A stretch of DNA of 64,000 nt from an uncultured Eubacteriales bacterium (GTDB lineage Bacteria; Bacillota; Clostridia; Oscillospirales; Oscillospiraceae). The notes below the pieces were generated by a model that was not told the DNA's origin, ran no database searches, and saw only the letters and a program-made list of their open reading frames with translations. Where the stretch lies: positions 60,790 through 124,789 of the forward strand of contig CATXTO010000004.1 of the NCBI GenBank assembly GCA_958402445.1, in the 5' to 3' direction. The stretch's first letter is position 1. Each line of letters begins with the position of its first letter. The position numbers and the translations under genes are program-made. Below, in pieces: positions 42,174 through 51,369 of this stretch.

Positions 42174-43559
42174 ATGAATCACTATCAGTTAATCGTGATT
42201 GGCGCTGGTCCCGGCGGTTATACCGCAGCCCTGCACGCGGCGGAGCTGGGGCTGCATACTGCGGTGGTGGAGAGCCAGGATGTGGGGGGCACTTGTCTGA
42301 ATCGGGGCTGTGTTCCCACGAAAGCGCTGCTGCACGCCGCGCAGATTTATCAGCAGGCCCGCAATGGAGAAAATGCCGGCATTCTGGCGCGGGACCTGCA
42401 GGTTGACCTGGCCGCCATGTTCGCGCGCCAGCGTCAAATATCCCAGAAGCTGCGAACCGGAATCGAGGGCCTTTTGCAAAGCGCCAAGGTGGATCTGATC
42501 CGAGGCGTTGCATCCATCCTGGGTCCTGGATGCCTGCGGGTACAGGGCGAGGAAAACAGAGAAACGCTGGTTCATGCGGACCGGATTTTGGTGGCTACCG
42601 GCTCCGTACCCGCCCGTCCCCCTATTCCAGGGCTGGCGCTCTCTGGGGTCATGACCTCCGACGAGCTGCTTCAGGGCACCGACCGGCTCTACCGCTCCAT
42701 CCTTATCCTGGGCGGCGGCGTCATCGGCGTGGAATTTGCCAGCTTTTACAGCCAGCTGGGCTGCCAGGTTACGGTGATCGAGGGGCTGGACCGGCTGCTG
42801 CCCAACTTGGATCGGGAATTGGGCCAGAATCTGGCGCAGCACATGAAAAAGCAGGGCGTTCGTATCCACACGAACTCCATGGTAAAGCAGGTGGAGCAAG
42901 GGCCGGAGGGTTGGACCGTGTCCTTTTACACCAAGGATTCCCTTCAGGCGGTCTCCGGTGAAGCCGTGCTGTGCGCCATCGGCCGAAGGCCCTATTGGGA
43001 AGGGCTATTCCCAGCAGACTGCCAGCCGGAGCTGGATGGCAGTCGTATCCGGGTCAACGACCGGTTCGAGACTAGCATAGACGGCGTCTACGCCATCGGT
43101 GACGTGGCCTCCCCTATTCAACTGGCCCATGTGGCAGCAGCCCAGGGCACGGCCTGCGTGGATTTGATGTGCGCAAGGGAAAACACCGTGGACCTCGCCA
43201 TTGTGCCTAGCTGCATCTACTGCCACCCTGAAATTGCCGTGGTAGGCCTCACGGAATCTCAGGCTAAGGAAGCGGGCCTCCCGGCCAGAACCGGAAAATG
43301 CGTCCTGTTTTCCAACGCGCGGACCATGATTTCAGATCCGGGGCGGTGCTTTATGAAAATTGTCGCCAATGCGGAAACCCACGAGATTATTGGCGCCCAG
43401 TTGATGTGCGAACACAGCACGGATGTGATCAGCCAAATCAGCCAGGCCATGGCAAACCACCTGACGGCAGAGCAGCTTTTACTGGCAATGCGGCCGCATC
43501 CTACCTATGAAGAGGCCATGACCGACGCTTTAACAGACCTGGTGCGAAAGCTGTCGTAA
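42174..43559 (+). CDS. lpdA: Dihydrolipoyl dehydrogenase (L protein)
   Basis: 461 aa. FAD site LIVIGAGPGGYTAALHAAELG, redox disulfide GGTCLNRGCVPTKALLH (Cys41, Cys46), NAD site LGGGVIGVEFASFYSQLG, and the C-terminal dimer-interface HPTYEEAMTDAL with the active-site His-Glu pair. It reoxidises dihydrolipoyl-GcvH with NAD+. There is no N-terminal lipoyl domain, so it is the short form. AGGAGATTTAAA precedes the ATG, directly after lplA. Confidence 0.96.
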   Translation: MNHYQLIVIGAGPGGYTAALHAAELGLHTAVVESQDVGGTCLNRGCVPTKALLHAAQIYQQARNGENAGILARDLQVDLAAMFARQRQISQKLRTGIEGLLQSAKVDLIRGVASILGPGCLRVQGEENRETLVHADRILVATGSVPARPPIPGLALSGVMTSDELLQGTDRLYRSILILGGGVIGVEFASFYSQLGCQVTVIEGLDRLLPNLDRELGQNLAQHMKKQGVRIHTNSMVKQVEQGPEGWTVSFYTKDSLQAVSGEAVLCAIGRRPYWEGLFPADCQPELDGSRIRVNDRFETSIDGVYAIGDVASPIQLAHVAAAQGTACVDLMCARENTVDLAIVPSCIYCHPEIAVVGLTESQAKEAGLPARTGKCVLFSNARTMISDPGRCFMKIVANAETHEIIGAQLMCEHSTDVISQISQAMANHLTAEQLLLAMRPHPTYEEAMTDALTDLVRKLS

Positions 43560-43676
43560 CGTCCTGGTCGGGTTGAATGGCGCCGCGCTTTCCGCTTTTA
43601 TCTGTGACCGCGCCGCACAATGCTTAAAAAGTGCAAATGCAAGTAGCTATGCTTGGTTCCTCGATTTAAAAGGCAT

Positions 43677-43711
43677 AAAAAGCCGTGAGATCATGGATTT
43701 CACGGCTTTTT
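43677..43711 (+). terminator. Terminator of the glycine cleavage operon
   Basis: AAAAAGCCGTGA / TTCACGGCTTTTT hairpin about 120 bases beyond lpdA. Confidence 0.85.
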
Positions 43712-43752
43712 GTGTCAATCGGTTAAACTGGATAAACATAAATCGTTTTTTA

Positions 43753-43941
43753 TTATTCGGAATCCACAGCATTCCATTTTAACCTCGCAAAATTCTCTAT
43801 CATCCATTTTGTCATTTGCTTATTGGTATTAAATATATCCTCCAGTTTTTCTTGTTCGGAAGCCATGCGACGCAAGTCAATTGGATTGATAATGCAACAT
43901 ATGGAATCGCTCTTCCTTGGACAGTTTTGCAAAGCTGTCAT
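43753..43941 (-). CDS. Possible 62-aa hypothetical protein
   Basis: MTALQNCPRKSDSICCIINP at the start, MTKWMIENFARLKWNAV near the end; polar, mostly helical, three Cys. TTAGAGGGTCTTGTT gives a plausible ribosome site. The surroundings are AT-rich and otherwise empty between the gcv terminator and the tRNA. No family is recognised; it could be a gene fragment. Confidence 0.35.
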   Translation of the reverse strand: MTALQNCPRKSDSICCIINPIDLRRMASEQEKLEDIFNTNKQMTKWMIENFARLKWNAVDSE

Positions 43942-44076
43942 AACAAGACCCTCTAATTTAAATAATCTTTCGATTATTCACACCGTTTTCCATTTCTCAA
44001 CCTAACCCAGTAGCTGCCCGTCTCGGGTAACACAGAGATGGAAAAAACATTTGTTTTCTGAGTCATAAAACAAGAA

Positions 44077-44117
44077 TCAGGTTAGAAAAGACACAAGCTG
44101 CATCTTTTCTAACCTGA
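44077..44117. repeat. Long perfect hairpin near the tRNA gene
   Basis: 15 bp arms TCAGGTTAGAAAAGA / TCTTTTCTAACCTGA with an 11-base loop. On the plus strand it lacks a U-tract beyond the stem, and no plus-strand gene precedes it closely; purpose unclear. Confidence 0.6.
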
Positions 44118-44131
44118 AATTTGGGTGGAGC

Positions 44132-44190
44132 AAAAGAGAGCTTATACGAACTCGAGCCAGACGAACCACTAGGGTTCGCCTGGCTCTCTT
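44132..44190 (-). terminator. Terminator-like hairpin after tRNA-Ala
   Basis: On the minus strand the stem GAGCCAGGCGAACC / GGTTCGTCTGGCTC begins 5 bases after the tRNA 3' end, and an outer AAAAGAGAGC / GCTCTCTTTT pairing ends in CTCTTTTG. Confidence 0.7.
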
Positions 44191-44191
44191 T

Positions 44192-44267
44192 TGGTGGACC
44201 TGAAGAGATTCGAACTCTCGACCCCTACAATGCGAATGTAGTGCGCTCCCAGCTGCGCTACAGGCCC
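44192..44267 (-). tRNA. tRNA-Ala, anticodon CGC
   Basis: 76 nt cloverleaf on the minus strand: acceptor GGGCCTG / CAGGTCC with the alanine identity pair G3-U70, D-arm GCGC, anticodon stem CTACA / TGTAG with loop TTCGCAT (anticodon CGC, codon GCG), T-arm GAGAG-TTCGAAT-CTCTT, discriminator A and encoded CCA. Confidence 0.93.
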
Positions 44268-44562
44268 CTCTGAGATTCTTTGTTCCATTCTGCGAAATAC
44301 AATAAGACATCTGAACAAGCAGCTTATATTATAAACGGTTTGACGATTGCTGTCAAGTTTTATTTTTTGATTCCCCGCACGCCCCTGCCGCGTAGTCGCT
44401 GCGACAAAAGGACGGTTTTCCTGCATATTCCGACGATTACCAGCTCGAAGGCCGGAGTTCCATGCAAATATATCTGGCAAAAACCTCGAATCTCTGCTAT
44501 ACTAGCCTTGTTTCAATACAGCCGGAGGGTATCCGGCAGAGGATAAGGGAGGCCAGCCGGTT

Positions 44563-45849
44563 ATGAACCAGGATAAATACCGGAGTTATGTGGAAATTTT
44601 GCGGGAAGAGTTGATTCCCGCGATGGGCTGTACGGAGCCCATCGCCCTGGCCTATTGCGCCGCCAAGGCCTGGGCCGTTTCCGGAGGCGGCAGTCCGGAG
44701 GCGCTCGCCTCCGCATCGGTGTGCGTCAGCGGAAATATCATTAAAAATGTTAAGAGCGTCATCGTGCCCAACACAGGCGGCCTGCGGGGGATTGAGACCG
44801 CCGTGGCGGCTGGGATCGCCTCCGGCCAAGTGGATCGCCGGCTGGAGGTCCTCTCCGCGCTCTCTAAGGAACAGCAGGCGCAAATTCCGGCGCTGTTGGA
44901 CCGTGGAATTATCCAGGTCCGTCCGGCGCAGAACGACAAGCTCCTATACATCGAGGTAGCGCTCACCCGATTGGACGGCGCACAGGCCAAGGTAGTCTTG
45001 GAGGGCGCTCATACGAACATCACTTGGGTGGAGCGCAATGGGCAGGTCCTGTATCAAGGAGAAGTAAGCGCAGCCCGGCCTGAGGGAAAGCTGAACCACA
45101 GCGTGCTAAACGTGCAGGATATTGTGACCTTCGCCGATACGGTGGGGCTTTCAGACATTGAACCCTTGGTCGGGCGGCAGCTTGCCTACAATCTGGCCAT
45201 CGCGGAGGAGGGGCTCACCCAGAATTGGGGCGCCAATGTGGGAAAAACCATTCGCCGTGTCTACGGTGATGACGTAAAATTTTTGGCCCGGGCCTATGCG
45301 GCGGCTGGCTCCGACGCCCGAATGAGCGGCTGTGAGCTGCCAGTGGTAATTGTCTCCGGAAGCGGTAACCAGGGCATTACCGCCAGCGTTCCCATAGCCA
45401 TTTACGCACAGCACATGGGGGCCAGCCGGGAGCGGCTGCTTCGGGCTGTCGCGCTTTCCGACCTGGTCACCATCCATCAAAAAACCGGGATTGGCTGCCT
45501 CTCCGCGTTTTGTGGGGCGGTATGCGCAGGATGCGGCGCGGGCGCGGGCATCGCCTACCTTCAGGGTGGGGATTATACGGTCATTGCCCACACCATAGTC
45601 AACACGCTGGCCATTCTATCCGGAATGGTCTGCGACGGCGCGAAGCCCTCCTGCGCCGCAAAAATCGCCGAAGCCATTGACGCTGGCATTCTGGGTTATG
45701 AGATGTACCGCAACGGACAGGAATTTCTCGACGGCGACGGTATAGTGTGCAAAGGCGTGGATAACACCATCGTCAACGTGGGACGAATGGCAAAAACCGG
45801 CATGCGGGAGACGGACAAGGTGATTTTAGAAATTATGTGCGGCTGCTAA
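44563..45849 (+). CDS. L-cysteine desulfidase-like protein (UPF0597/CyuA family)
   Basis: 428 aa. REELIPAMGCTEPIALAYCAAKA at the start and GIGCLSAFCGAVCAGCGAGAGIAYLQGG near residue 310 supply the Cys residues for the Fe-S cluster of this family, related to the serine dehydratase alpha domain. Members degrade L-cysteine to pyruvate, ammonia and sulfide in anaerobes. Length matches. GGATAAGGGAGGCCAGCCGGTT precedes the ATG. It is a single-gene unit with a strong terminator. Confidence 0.9.
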   Translation: MNQDKYRSYVEILREELIPAMGCTEPIALAYCAAKAWAVSGGGSPEALASASVCVSGNIIKNVKSVIVPNTGGLRGIETAVAAGIASGQVDRRLEVLSALSKEQQAQIPALLDRGIIQVRPAQNDKLLYIEVALTRLDGAQAKVVLEGAHTNITWVERNGQVLYQGEVSAARPEGKLNHSVLNVQDIVTFADTVGLSDIEPLVGRQLAYNLAIAEEGLTQNWGANVGKTIRRVYGDDVKFLARAYAAAGSDARMSGCELPVVIVSGSGNQGITASVPIAIYAQHMGASRERLLRAVALSDLVTIHQKTGIGCLSAFCGAVCAGCGAGAGIAYLQGGDYTVIAHTIVNTLAILSGMVCDGAKPSCAAKIAEAIDAGILGYEMYRNGQEFLDGDGIVCKGVDNTIVNVGRMAKTGMRETDKVILEIMCGC

Positions 45850-45856
45850 CATAGGG

Positions 45857-45892
45857 ACCGGCGCGCTCGGGGACGAGCGCGCCGGTCTTGCT
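45857..45892 (+). terminator. Terminator after the cysteine desulfidase-like gene
   Basis: ACCGGCGCGCTCG-GGGA-CGAGCGCGCCGGT followed by CTTGCTTTATT; it also lies at the end of the convergent NlpC/P60 gene. Confidence 0.85.
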
Positions 45893-46735
45893 TTATTGGG
45901 TATATTGTTCCCGCATCAGGGTCTCAATCACCGGGGTTTGGGCACCTGCGTCGGACGCGGAGAGGAGGATACGCCGGGCGCCCAGGTATCTAGATGCATA
46001 ATAGGACTCATCCAACTGGGATAGCGTGACGCCGCGGTTGCCGGCGTGCAGGAAAAGGCCTTCGCCGGCGTAAATTCCTACGTGTGTGGCAATGGTGTCG
46101 CTGCTGGCATAGGTCCGCTCAAAAAACACCAGGTCCCCGGGCTGCAACTCCTCCATACCCACCACAATTCCGTCCTGTAGCTGGGGCGTCGCGGCCCGGT
46201 GTAGTGGAATATCAACGGAGCCGTATACGTAAGAGGTGAAGCCGGAGCAGTCAAACCCGGCGGTCGTCGTTCCGCCCCAACGGTACGGCGTGCCCACCAG
46301 AGACTGGGCCACGGCCACCAGCTCCTCCTTCTCGGCGGATACTGCGGACTCGGATTCCAACGTCCAGACCGTCACATCCGCCTCGTCTGCCCCCGCCAAA
46401 CAGACCGTTGCAGCATCCTGTAGCGCCTTATCGGGGAGTCGAAGCTCCCGGAGATACCGCTGTGGCAGATAGCCCGTAACGTCCTGGAAGCGAACCTTCG
46501 CCCACGTATCGCCTGAGTCCAATACCGTAACCTGTATTGCATCCGGTATTTGACCTAGAATTCTTGACGACGTATTCGAATTTTCGTATAAAAATGTAGT
46601 TTGTATCGTGTTTTCTTTCTGCGATACAGGCACCTGTTTCACTGGAACTGCCAAAACAGGAACAATCAAAAGAAAACAAGCGACTACCATAATCAGAAAA
46701 CGTATTTTAAAATGATTATATATGTGCTTATGCAT
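45893..46735 (-). CDS. Secreted NlpC/P60 (C40) peptidoglycan hydrolase with SH3 domain
   Basis: 280 aa. Signal or anchor helix at residues 12-31, an SH3b domain at about 45-100 (YENSNTSSRILGQIPDAIQVTVL and WAKVRFQDVTGYLPQRYL), then an NlpC/P60 catalytic domain with VGTPYRWGGTTTAGFDCSGF (Cys163), ATHVGIYAG (His218) and LFLHAG (His230). Such enzymes cut D-Glu-Dpm bonds in peptidoglycan peptides. Divergent from spo0A, so possibly tied to sporulation or growth-phase control. GGAGTGATGGG precedes the ATG. Confidence 0.92.
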   Translation of the reverse strand: MHKHIYNHFKIRFLIMVVACFLLIVPVLAVPVKQVPVSQKENTIQTTFLYENSNTSSRILGQIPDAIQVTVLDSGDTWAKVRFQDVTGYLPQRYLRELRLPDKALQDAATVCLAGADEADVTVWTLESESAVSAEKEELVAVAQSLVGTPYRWGGTTTAGFDCSGFTSYVYGSVDIPLHRAATPQLQDGIVVGMEELQPGDLVFFERTYASSDTIATHVGIYAGEGLFLHAGNRGVTLSQLDESYYASRYLGARRILLSASDAGAQTPVIETLMREQYTQ

Positions 46736-47160
46736 CCCATCACTCCAATATTTACAAATTATTTCAAATAGATTTCAAAGGTTTCAATTTAGTTACAAAT
46801 GCTACCACGAAATAAACAAATTGTCAACCTGTAATTTGTCTGGAATAACAAATTGCTTTCTGTAAAACCGAAATAGATGCCGTAGAAGTTGGAAAAATTT
46901 GTTCGGATCTGTTATTAATCTGAAAACAAATGGCGGATGCCGGGAGGCGACCGCGAGCGTCTAGGATTGCTGGAATTGCGCCAGAAAATCGGAAACACTG
47001 CTTGAAATCCAGAAAAATGTCGAAACTTGACGAACGATTGTTAAGAAAATGGCCTTGCAAAAAATGCAAATTTATGGTAATTTAAATCCGTCGCAGCGGT
47101 GGCCGAGTGGATCGGGCTCGCGCCGTTTCAAGGAGAAACTGTTACGAGGAGAGGAAAGCT
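46736..47160. other. Divergent region upstream of spo0A
   Basis: 425 bp without a gene. It holds the tandem 0A-like boxes (47018-47034) and a TTGCAA (47055-47060) / TAATTT (47078-47083) promoter with 17 bp spacing. A D-arm-like GGTGGCCGAGTGG at 47099 is not a tRNA because no anticodon or T arm follows. Confidence 0.55.
47018..47034 (+). promoter_or_regulatory. Tandem 0A-box-like sites upstream of spo0A
   Basis: TGTCGAA (47018-47024), an exact 0A box, and TGACGAA (47028-47034), one mismatch, spaced one helical turn apart and about 21 bp upstream of the promoter -35. This suggests autoregulation by Spo0A~P. Confidence 0.6.
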
Positions 47161-47943
47161 ATGGAGAATCGAATCAGGGTTCTGATTGCGGATGGCAGTG
47201 AAGAATTTTGTTGCCATTTGAAAAATGCATTGCAGCAGCTAGACGGGTACGATGTAGTGGGCACGGTAAACGATGGAGAACAGACGGTTCGGTTGTTGGG
47301 AGAGCTCCAGCCGGATATTTTAGTTCTGGATTTGATGCTGGCCAAACGGGATGGAATCAGTGTTTTAAAATTTGCATCAACATTAGAAAAACGACCTATG
47401 ACGTTGGTGACCTCCGGATTTGTCACAGACTATGTGGCCGCCATGGCCGCCAACTTAGGCGCGCAGTACCTCATGCTGAAGCCGTGCGATATGACGGCTT
47501 TGGTAGATCGTTTGGAGGAAATTCGCAGCAGCGAATCCATCAAGCGGCCGGCTCTGGTGCGTAAGCAGCCAGAACTGAATATCGAAACCATGGTAACCAA
47601 TATCATTCATGAAATCGGCGTACCGGCACATATCAAGGGCTATCAATACCTGCGGGAGGCCATTATGATTGCCGTCAATGACATGGACGTCATCAATGCC
47701 ATAACCAAAGTCCTATATCCTCAGGTGGCAAAAACCTTTTCCACCACACCCTCCCGAGTGGAACGCGCCATCCGCCACGCCATAGAAGTGGCCTGGGACC
47801 GGGGAGACTTAGATACGCTTCAGCGCTTCTTCGGGTACACAGTTTCCAACACCAAGGGAAAGCCTACCAATTCGGAATTTATCGCTTTAATTGCGGACAA
47901 GCTGCAGCTTCAAATTAAGAGCATGGAAGCAGCGCAAATGTGA
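47161..47943 (+). CDS. spo0A: Master sporulation regulator Spo0A
   Basis: 260 aa from the ATG at 47161 (GAGGAGAGGAAAGCT). Receiver domain with [12 protein letters not shown], phospho-acceptor Asp57 in [15 protein letters not shown] and LKPCDM; then the sigA-interacting DNA-binding domain with [47 protein letters not shown] and the tail [16 protein letters not shown]. Phosphorylated Spo0A starts sporulation. In most clostridia and bacilli spoIVB lies just upstream; here a divergent NlpC/P60 gene does. Confidence 0.97.
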   Translation: MENRIRVLIADGSEEFCCHLKNALQQLDGYDVVGTVNDGEQTVRLLGELQPDILVLDLMLAKRDGISVLKFASTLEKRPMTLVTSGFVTDYVAAMAANLGAQYLMLKPCDMTALVDRLEEIRSSESIKRPALVRKQPELNIETMVTNIIHEIGVPAHIKGYQYLREAIMIAVNDMDVINAITKVLYPQVAKTFSTTPSRVERAIRHAIEVAWDRGDLDTLQRFFGYTVSNTKGKPTNSEFIALIADKLQLQIKSMEAAQM

Positions 47944-47958
47944 ATTTGAAAAAGTCTA

Positions 47959-47989
47959 CGCCCCGGCGGGTAATCCGCCGGGGCGTTTT
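47959..47989 (+). terminator. Terminator after spo0A
   Basis: CGCCCCGGCGG-GTAAT-CCGCCGGGGCG followed by TTTTC. Confidence 0.9.
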
Positions 47990-48009
47990 CGATTAGTAAC
48001 AGACGATAC

Positions 48010-48230
48010 CTGGTAGGGGCGAGCTGCGCTCACCCGCTGATCCCCTGTAGGGGCGTGCTTTGCACGCCCGCGGAACGGCCGCAGGTTGTCCCTACCATCC
48101 CATATTGGATGGATTCTCCCGGTGGGCGGCCACAGGCCGCCCCTACACCGCACCATCGATATTCATCCCGTAGGGGCGTGCTTCGCACGCCCGCGGGCGG
48201 CCCCAGGTCGTTCCCTACATTCGCAGTATG
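48010..48230. repeat. Second cluster of the dual-hairpin repeat family
   Basis: Three to four diverged units: GTAGGGGCGAGCTGCGCTCACCC, GTAGGGGCGTGCTTTGCACGCCCGC then GGTTGTCCCTAC, GTGGGCGGCCACAGGCCGCCC, and GTAGGGGCGTGCTTCGCACGCCC then AGGTCGTTCCCTAC. The same two palindromes as at 7.3 kb, in the opposite orientation. It lies between the spo0A terminator and the DUF4932 gene. Confidence 0.75.
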
Positions 48231-48339
48231 CAACAGGTATAATCAGAAAAGAGCGGACCTGCCACATGGCAGGTCCGCCCCTTGCGTCGTTTCTCATCGT
48301 ATCCCTGATAAATGGAACTTTTTTTATAAAGCAGGTCTT

Positions 48340-49473
48340 TTAATGAAACAATACCGCTATTAATTCTGGAAAGAACTCCTCAAAAGTTTGATATGCATCT
48401 CGATTCTGTTCATATTCCGCCAATTTCGTACATAAGGCTTCCGTATAGATAAACCCGATATCTTCCTGCTCCTTCAAAATCTCTTGGTATCGAGCTTCAT
48501 CACCGGAATCAAGTACGAGCCTGGCTACAATGGAACGAATAATACCCTCATCCACAAAGGTTTTGCAATCGCCATAATTAATCTGATTCATCTGTACTTT
48601 TACCATGTTAAAGGACAGTTCACATTGATCAACCAATGCACCGTTCTCCTGGGTAATCGTATTGACGAAGGAATGGGAAAATTCGTGCCACAATAATTCC
48701 TGAATTCCATCAGCGGGATAATAGGATTCTTCCGAATCGGGCGCCATTAAAAAGTAGGCCTCGGTCTTTGCCTCATCTTCAATCCGGGCGCCAAAGCCGC
48801 CTGGGACGCGCATGGGAAACAAAACCATATGATATCCGGACAACTTCATACCATAATACGTCTCAAAGCGGTCTACCATATCATTTGTAAGCAATGTCTT
48901 CCCTTCCTGCATCAACCCCTTAAAATAATCTGATTGGCTGTAAAAGAACGATAAAAATTCTGTCTTTTCCGCGAAATTCTTACATGCTGTAATAAATTGC
49001 TCTAAGTTTTCGTTGGATATTCCCTCCAAAATGTACGCAGGGATCTGTGTTTTCCCATCAGTTGGCAAGGTAAAATCGTCATTTAAATATAACGCGATTT
49101 CAAAGATTGTAGAAATACCACGTTTATTTGTCTCGTTAATTATTTTTAACATTTGAACTGCATCATCCTCTTGATAACTGGAAAAGGTATTTCTTACAGC
49201 CGTCACATACGGCGTTTGGTAATTATTGATGATCTGCGCGCAGGGTTCTCCACTGTCCTGCATGAGCATCCAGATGGTCGACATCAATTCAATTTTTGGA
49301 TTCGTCTCTATTTTGACGTTTCCTGCTTGCATTGTAATAGGACTCCAATCCGGTGACCGAGTCTGCTGCGCTTGGTTTATCAGTACGGCACTTACAATAA
49401 TGACTGCTGCGAAGAATAGGATTAATCCGAATTGAATTATCTTTTTATGCTTCCCTTTTTTTGTTGTATCCAT
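48340..49473 (-). CDS. Membrane-anchored DUF4932-like metallopeptidase-type protein
   Basis: 377 aa. One N-terminal helix (about residues 12-32), then a large extracytoplasmic domain with LLWHEFSHSFVN, an HExxH-type zinc site (His263, Glu264, His267), and a downstream YTEALCTKLAEYEQN helix. Spacing and the SYYPADGIQELLWHE context fit DUF4932. Proteolytic activity is plausible but unproven in the family. It lacks a strong GGAGG site; AATGAAGGAATAGAC precedes the ATG. It stands alone between two repeat clusters and is AT-richer than its neighbours. Confidence 0.75.
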   Translation of the reverse strand: MDTTKKGKHKKIIQFGLILFFAAVIIVSAVLINQAQQTRSPDWSPITMQAGNVKIETNPKIELMSTIWMLMQDSGEPCAQIINNYQTPYVTAVRNTFSSYQEDDAVQMLKIINETNKRGISTIFEIALYLNDDFTLPTDGKTQIPAYILEGISNENLEQFITACKNFAEKTEFLSFFYSQSDYFKGLMQEGKTLLTNDMVDRFETYYGMKLSGYHMVLFPMRVPGGFGARIEDEAKTEAYFLMAPDSEESYYPADGIQELLWHEFSHSFVNTITQENGALVDQCELSFNMVKVQMNQINYGDCKTFVDEGIIRSIVARLVLDSGDEARYQEILKEQEDIGFIYTEALCTKLAEYEQNRDAYQTFEEFFPELIAVLFH

Positions 49474-49917
49474 GTCTATTCCTTCATTCTTGTTTTTTTG
49501 TTTTTTAAAGTACTGGCCCTCATCGAAATGTGAGAAGCTGCAAGCGGCACAAGGCGGCAGAATAGGGTATTCTATACCGATTCGCCAGCAAAGTCGTCTT
49601 GACCGAAGAAAAAAGCCCTCTCTATCCGGCGCTATCGCGAAGCACCGGATTGAAAGGGCTAAGCGTTTATCCTTCTGCGGCAGCTTGATCTGTTCAGCGG
49701 AGAATGGTCGGGTCTACCGGAAGTCAGTACAAAGAGGTAACCTGCTTTCGCCGCCCTCTCCAGCGCAAAATCCGCCGACTTCCCGGTGGGGCAAGCGTCG
49801 CTCGCCCGCAAAACCACCCCAGGTCGTTCCCTACAGATAGAAGCAGCCGAAGATAGTCTCCTGTAATTCCAGATCTGACGGGCCACTGCCTTCCAGCGAC
49901 CACGGAAATCAGACGAG
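49474..49917. other. Intergenic region with a diverged repeat unit
   Basis: No gene. It contains an imperfect long hairpin (about 49609-49657, AGCCCTCTCTATCCGG / CCGGATTGAAAGGGCT) and, at 49790-49842, GCGTCGCTCGCCCGC...CAGGTCGTTCCCTAC, a further copy of the repeat family. Confidence 0.5.
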
Positions 49918-51141
49918 TCAGAATGCCCAGTTGCCGCCCCGGAAGATGGGCACTACCCGACCGTCCCTGGTCTTGGCGTCTATGTCCATGGAGTCACACC
50001 CAATCATAAAGTCCTCATGAATCATAGAGTCGTTGACGCCATAACTCCTGCACTCCTCCAAGGTCTTGTGCTGGTAATCGCGTATGGTGTCCGCAAAGCC
50101 CATGCCCAGGGCCAAATGGCAGGCCGCGTTCTCATCAAACAGCGTATTGTAAAATAGCAAGCCGCTTTGGGCAATGGGGGAGTTTTGAGGCACCAACGCG
50201 CACTCGCCCAAATAAGCCGCGCCCTCATCCATGGTGATCAGCGTCTTCAGGAGGGCTTCATTTTGTTCGGCGTGGACCTCCACCGCCTTGCCGTCTGCAA
50301 ACCGAACGGAGAAGCCGTCAATGAGCTGACCCTGATAGCTCAGGGGCTTGGTGGCATAGACGATACCTTCCGCCATGCCCCGCTTTGGGGAAATAAAACA
50401 CTCTTCCGTGGGAATATTCGGGTTATAGAAAATACCCTGCAGGCTCTCCTCACCGCCGCCGCAGAACTGGGCCTCCGGCATCATGCCGACAGTCAGGTCC
50501 GTGCCGTTGGCAGCTTTGTAATGCAGACTTTCAATACCCAAATCGTTGAGATAGTCGCAACGAGCCTTCAAATCGGCGTTGTGCGCCTGCCAAGCGGCCA
50601 CAGGATCCTCGTTGACCCGGGAGGTGGAGAGAATGGCCTCCCAGAGCTTCTCCACAGCCTGACCCCGGGCCAGCTCCGGGAACATCTTCTTGGCCCAGGC
50701 CACACCGGGCACCGCGGCAATACACCACTGCTCTTTATTCTGCCGCTTGTCGCTATAGGGCTTGATGATCTGATACCGGGCCTGCTGGCCCTTCGCCATT
50801 TTCTCCAGGTTCGTTCCCTTCAGCCCATCAGGGTCCTCGGAAACCAGATGAATACGGCAGGGAAGAATGTCCACATAATGCTGCAGCCTGGCCTCCTCCC
50901 AGCCCTCAACTGTGCCCAGCGTCTTGACCGATTGATAGCGGATGTGCACCTTCTGTAGAGGCTGATAGTTCCAGTTAATCGTGACCTTTCTGGCTTTGGC
51001 GCGATAAGCCTCCTCCACCACCATCTGTACAAATTCAGGCTGGTCTAAATCCGCATAAATCAGTACGTCCTGGCCCTTTTGCACATTCACTCCGGAGTGA
51101 ACAATGAGCTTTGCGTATTCCCGCAGGATTGATTTTTTCAT
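49918..51141 (-). CDS. Aminopeptidase, M29 (AmpS/thermophilic) family
   Basis: 407 aa. LREYAKLIVHSGVNVQKGQDVLIYADLDQPEFVQMVVEEAYRAKA is the N-terminal domain; TEECFISPKRGMAEGIVYATKPLSYQGQLIDGF, HLALGMGF and SMIHEDFMIGCDSMDIDA carry the metal-binding Glu/His/Asp residues of M29. Cytoplasmic dinuclear metalloenzyme that trims N-terminal residues of peptides. AAAGGAGAAACAGTAC precedes the ATG. Monocistronic. Confidence 0.94.
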   Translation of the reverse strand: MKKSILREYAKLIVHSGVNVQKGQDVLIYADLDQPEFVQMVVEEAYRAKARKVTINWNYQPLQKVHIRYQSVKTLGTVEGWEEARLQHYVDILPCRIHLVSEDPDGLKGTNLEKMAKGQQARYQIIKPYSDKRQNKEQWCIAAVPGVAWAKKMFPELARGQAVEKLWEAILSTSRVNEDPVAAWQAHNADLKARCDYLNDLGIESLHYKAANGTDLTVGMMPEAQFCGGGEESLQGIFYNPNIPTEECFISPKRGMAEGIVYATKPLSYQGQLIDGFSVRFADGKAVEVHAEQNEALLKTLITMDEGAAYLGECALVPQNSPIAQSGLLFYNTLFDENAACHLALGMGFADTIRDYQHKTLEECRSYGVNDSMIHEDFMIGCDSMDIDAKTRDGRVVPIFRGGNWAF

Positions 51142-51369
51142 GTACTGTTTCTCCTTTCGGTTTTACGGCGGCCTGAGTGGCCGCATTTCCGCGCGTGAGC
51201 CGCAGATGCGGGTCCGTACGCCGCATAGTACGAATCTGTCTGTATCTTATCAGATTTTCCATAAGCCGTCAATGGTCGCCATTCATCCCATTTTTCGTAT
51301 TTTCTTCGCTTGCGCTTCCTTCGCGCCTGGGATATACTGAGGATAATCAAAAAAATGGGAGGAATCGGC

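Noticed and set aside
44077..44267. tRNA-Ala as a prophage or island attachment site
   Set aside because: No integrase, no duplicated tRNA 3' end and no island flank seen; the nearby hairpins are explained as terminators or remain unexplained.
47095..47150. tRNA-like start GGTGGCCGAGTGG upstream of spo0A
   Set aside because: Only a D-arm-like stretch is present; no anticodon stem, T loop or acceptor partner follows.
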